This document shows, in pieces, positions 7,385-8,784 of a DNA stretch of 8,784 bases (positions are counted from its first letter, which is position 1; every line of letters starts with the position of its first letter). A model generated the notes under the pieces. It was not told where the DNA came from. It searched no databases and was given only the letters and a program-made list of their open reading frames with translations. The translations under genes were made by a program, and so were the position numbers. Source of the stretch: Gammaproteobacteria bacterium (GTDB lineage: Bacteria; Pseudomonadota; Gammaproteobacteria; Arenicellales; JAOTYS01). The stretch lies in contig JAOTYS010000175.1 of assembly GCA_029861795.1 (NCBI GenBank), positions 1 to 8,784 of the forward strand. Reading direction: 5' to 3'.

Positions 7385-7417
7385 ACTCCGAATAATTCAT
7401 CAGTGAATTTTTGGAGT
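7385..7417 (+). repeat. Imperfect hairpin directly after tctC
   Basis: ACTCC (7385-7389) pairs with GGAGT (7413-7417) and AATTCA (7394-7399) with TGAATT (7404-7409). Between them a G-U and two A-U pairs plus one bulged T connect the stems. The loop is TCAG. It starts five bases after the tctC stop. The downstream side is A-rich rather than T-rich, so it is more likely a 3'-end-protecting RNA structure than an intrinsic terminator. Confidence 0.45.
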
Positions 7418-7449
7418 TCGCAAAACAAAAAAGGACCTTTGTTTTCCCA

Positions 7450-7479
7450 CGTAATCGACCACTAAAGTGATCGATTACG
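7450..7479 (+). repeat. Second tctC-tctB intergenic hairpin
   Basis: CGTAATCGA (7450-7458) and TCGATTACG (7471-7479) are exact inverted copies. Inside, CACT (7460-7463) faces AGTG (7466-7469) across a two-base centre, so the stem can continue past one C/A mismatch. No T tract follows. Being a near-palindrome in DNA, it could also bind a dimeric protein, but its position inside an operon favours an RNA role. Confidence 0.55.
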
Positions 7480-7494
7480 CTGGCATGTGCTTGT

Positions 7495-7533
7495 ATTAGC
7501 GGAAACTCTGAAACATTCAGAGTTTCCGCTAAT
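7495..7533 (+). terminator. 39-base perfect hairpin between tctC and tctB (attenuator or stabiliser)
   Basis: ATTAGCGGAAACTCTGAA (7495-7512) and its exact reverse complement (7516-7533) leave only a 3-base loop: an 18-pair stem without mismatch. It sits 27 bases before the strong tctB Shine-Dalgarno and does not cover it. A weak CATTTC run follows instead of a T tract, so it is not a textbook terminator. The likely role is partial termination and/or protection of the tctC message, giving more solute-binding protein than membrane subunits, as known for intercistronic hairpins in other binding-protein transporter operons. Confidence 0.65.
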
Positions 7534-7572
7534 CATTTCAACTCTGTTCGAACATCGTAGGGGAGGAGCTGC

Positions 7573-8076
7573 ATGAAAGTTCGCGCCGCCGAGCTGATGA
7601 TGGCAGTGCTCATGGGGCTCCTCTCTATTTGGTTGATGTGGAAGAGCGCCGAACTTCCCATCGGATGGCTAGAGGGCCGAGGACCGGGTGGCGGTGCGTG
7701 GCCGTTTTGGTTAGCGGCGGTGATGTTGGGGTGTTGCGTCATTACTGTCGTGCGGTGGTTTATACGTAAGACGCCGGAATCTCGTTCTGATGCCGAGTAC
7801 ATGGATCGTACCACGCGGCGAATCAATTTCATTACCGTGGGTTCTCTTGTCGCGATGCTGGTGCTAACACACGTCATCGGTATGTATTTTGCGATGATGT
7901 TGTTTTTGTTGTTCTATATTCGTTTCATCGGTCGCCACTCATGGCTGCTGACCGGCGTACTGTCCTTGGGTCTCCCAGTCTTCACGTTTTTATTCTTCGA
8001 AGGTTTGTTGAAAATCATTTTACCGAAAGGTTATTCGGAACCACTTTTCTATCCGATCTACAGGCTCATTTTCTAA
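7573..8076 (+). CDS. tctB: Tripartite tricarboxylate transporter small membrane subunit (TctB family)
   Basis: 167 residues, typical for TctB. Hydrophobic segments lie at about 6-26, 43-64, 84-118 (long enough for two close helices) and 124-146, with a hydrophilic stretch at 65-83 between the second and third. GPGGGAWPFWLA (37-48) and ILPKG near the C terminus (149-153) match the family, where a Gly/Pro-rich segment leads into helix two and LPxG follows the last helix. TctB is the poorly conserved small partner of TctA; together they form the sodium- or proton-coupled inner-membrane carrier fed by TctC. The start is well supported by GGGGAGGAG at 7560-7568, four bases before the ATG. The gene follows tctC after a 192-base hairpin-rich gap and is separated from tctA by 21 bases. 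Confidence 0.9.
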   Translation: MKVRAAELMMAVLMGLLSIWLMWKSAELPIGWLEGRGPGGGAWPFWLAAVMLGCCVITVVRWFIRKTPESRSDAEYMDRTTRRINFITVGSLVAMLVLTHVIGMYFAMMLFLLFYIRFIGRHSWLLTGVLSLGLPVFTFLFFEGLLKIILPKGYSEPLFYPIYRLIF

Positions 8077-8097
8077 TACACAATCTAAGAGCTGACA

Positions 8098-8784
8098 ATG
8101 GAGATTCTTGATCCGCTGATGCAGGGTTTTGCAACGGCCCTGTCCCCGCAAAACATTATGCTCATGATGCTGGGGTGCATCATTGGACTTTTCGTAGGCG
8201 CCATGCCCGGTCTTGGTTCCGTCAACGGTGTTGCTATCTTACTCCCTGTTACGTTTTTGGTACCGCCGACCGGTGCAATTATCTTCCTCGCAGCGGTCTA
8301 CTACGGTGCCATGTACGGCGGTGCCATAAGTTCCATCATGTTGGGTATACCGGGTGCATCCACTGCGGTAGCCACTGTATTTGATGGCCGACCATTAGCC
8401 ATGCAGGGCAAAGCGGACTTCGCACTGGTGGCCGCAGCGGTCGGGTCTTTCGTTGGTGGTACGATTTCGGTCATTCTGTTCACATTGTTCGCCCCTCCGC
8501 TGGCTGATTTTGCGCTCAAGTTTGGTCCTCCGGAAGAGTTTGCATTGATGATGTTGGCATTCGCGACCTTTATCGGTTTGGGCGGCGACGACATCCCGAA
8601 GACGGTTTTTTCTATTGCGATCGGTTTAGTACTCGCGGCGGTCGGATTGGACGAAGTATCGGGTAAACCGCGTCTAATCTTTTTCGACCTTCCGGGTTTT
8701 TTCCACGGCGTTAATTTTCTGGTACTAGCCATCGGCATCTATGGCATCGGCGAGATATTGTGGACCTTAAAAACCAGCAAGGGT
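8098..8784 (+). CDS. tctA: Tripartite tricarboxylate transporter large membrane subunit (TctA), 5' part
   Basis: An open frame from ATG 8098 to the window end without a stop: 229 residues of a protein that normally has about 500. After the N-terminal MEILDPLMQGFATALSPQNI come the TctA signatures: LFVGAMPGLGSVNGVAILLP (31-50), VYYGAMYGGAISSIMLGIPG (67-86) and FDGRPLA (95-101). These Gly/Pro-rich loops between helices are the most conserved part of the family and are thought to line the substrate and ion path. The rest of the visible part is a series of hydrophobic helices. TctA is the large transport subunit of the secondary carrier. Only a weak TAAGAG lies before the start, so its translation may depend on that of tctB, 21 bases upstream. 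The end of the gene and whatever follows it lie outside the window. Confidence 0.92.
   Translation, partial: MEILDPLMQGFATALSPQNIMLMMLGCIIGLFVGAMPGLGSVNGVAILLPVTFLVPPTGAIIFLAAVYYGAMYGGAISSIMLGIPGASTAVATVFDGRPLAMQGKADFALVAAAVGSFVGGTISVILFTLFAPPLADFALKFGPPEEFALMMLAFATFIGLGGDDIPKTVFSIAIGLVLAAVGLDEVSGKPRLIFFDLPGFFHGVNFLVLAIGIYGIGEILWTLKTSKG

Noticed and set aside
7533..7877. Minus-strand 114-residue open frame opposite the start of tctB
   Set aside because: It is antisense to a clear TctB protein with a strong ribosome site, and its own translation shows no family features.
8301..8738. Minus-strand 145-residue open frame opposite tctA
   Set aside because: Its translation is rich in Ala/Pro/Ser/Lys without a recognisable domain and lies wholly opposite conserved TctA sequence.
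1..8784. CRISPR arrays, tRNA or rRNA genes, insertion sequences
   Set aside because: No regularly spaced direct repeats, no tRNA-like cloverleaf or rRNA segments, and no transposase reading frames were found by eye.

Overview
The window looks like chromosomal DNA of a Gram-negative proteobacterium, most likely a gammaproteobacterium. The grounds are an outer-membrane MipA/OmpV-type barrel protein, a periplasmic-binding-protein-dependent tripartite tricarboxylate transporter (TTT/Tct), and an MMPL-type exporter of the kind common in Gammaproteobacteria. The lineage is an inference from gene content only. Coding density is high and no stretch above 300 bases lacks a gene.

Left part (1-2202, plus strand): the 3' end of an MMPL/RND-like exporter gene that starts before the window, then a MipA/OmpV family outer-membrane protein, then a small DOPA 4,5-dioxygenase family protein. 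A strong imperfect hairpin (2215-2250) separates this rightward group from the convergent minus-strand group.

Middle part (2251-6259, minus strand, read right to left): a succinyl-CoA synthetase-like beta subunit, its alpha subunit (1-base TAATG overlap) and, after a 182-base gap, a gamma-glutamyltransferase-fold Ntn hydrolase without a signal peptide. The ATP-grasp and phosphohistidine machinery of the ligase is intact, but the beta-subunit positions known to contact succinate are changed. In the Ntn hydrolase the catalytic threonine is kept, but the residues that recognise the gamma-glutamyl group are replaced.

Right part (6260-8784, plus strand): a 137-base divergent control region with a 21-base palindrome of GntR/FCD operator type, then tctC (signal peptide, solute-binding protein), a 192-base interval rich in hairpins, tctB, and the start of tctA, which runs off the window.

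The two divergent groups read as one catabolic locus under shared control. A TTT system would import an organic acid or its amide or acyl derivative. The cytoplasmic Ntn hydrolase could cut an amide or peptide-like bond, and the SucCD-like ligase would then activate the freed acid to a CoA thioester. The actual substrate cannot be read from the sequence, but several independent residue changes argue that it is neither succinate nor a gamma-glutamyl compound.
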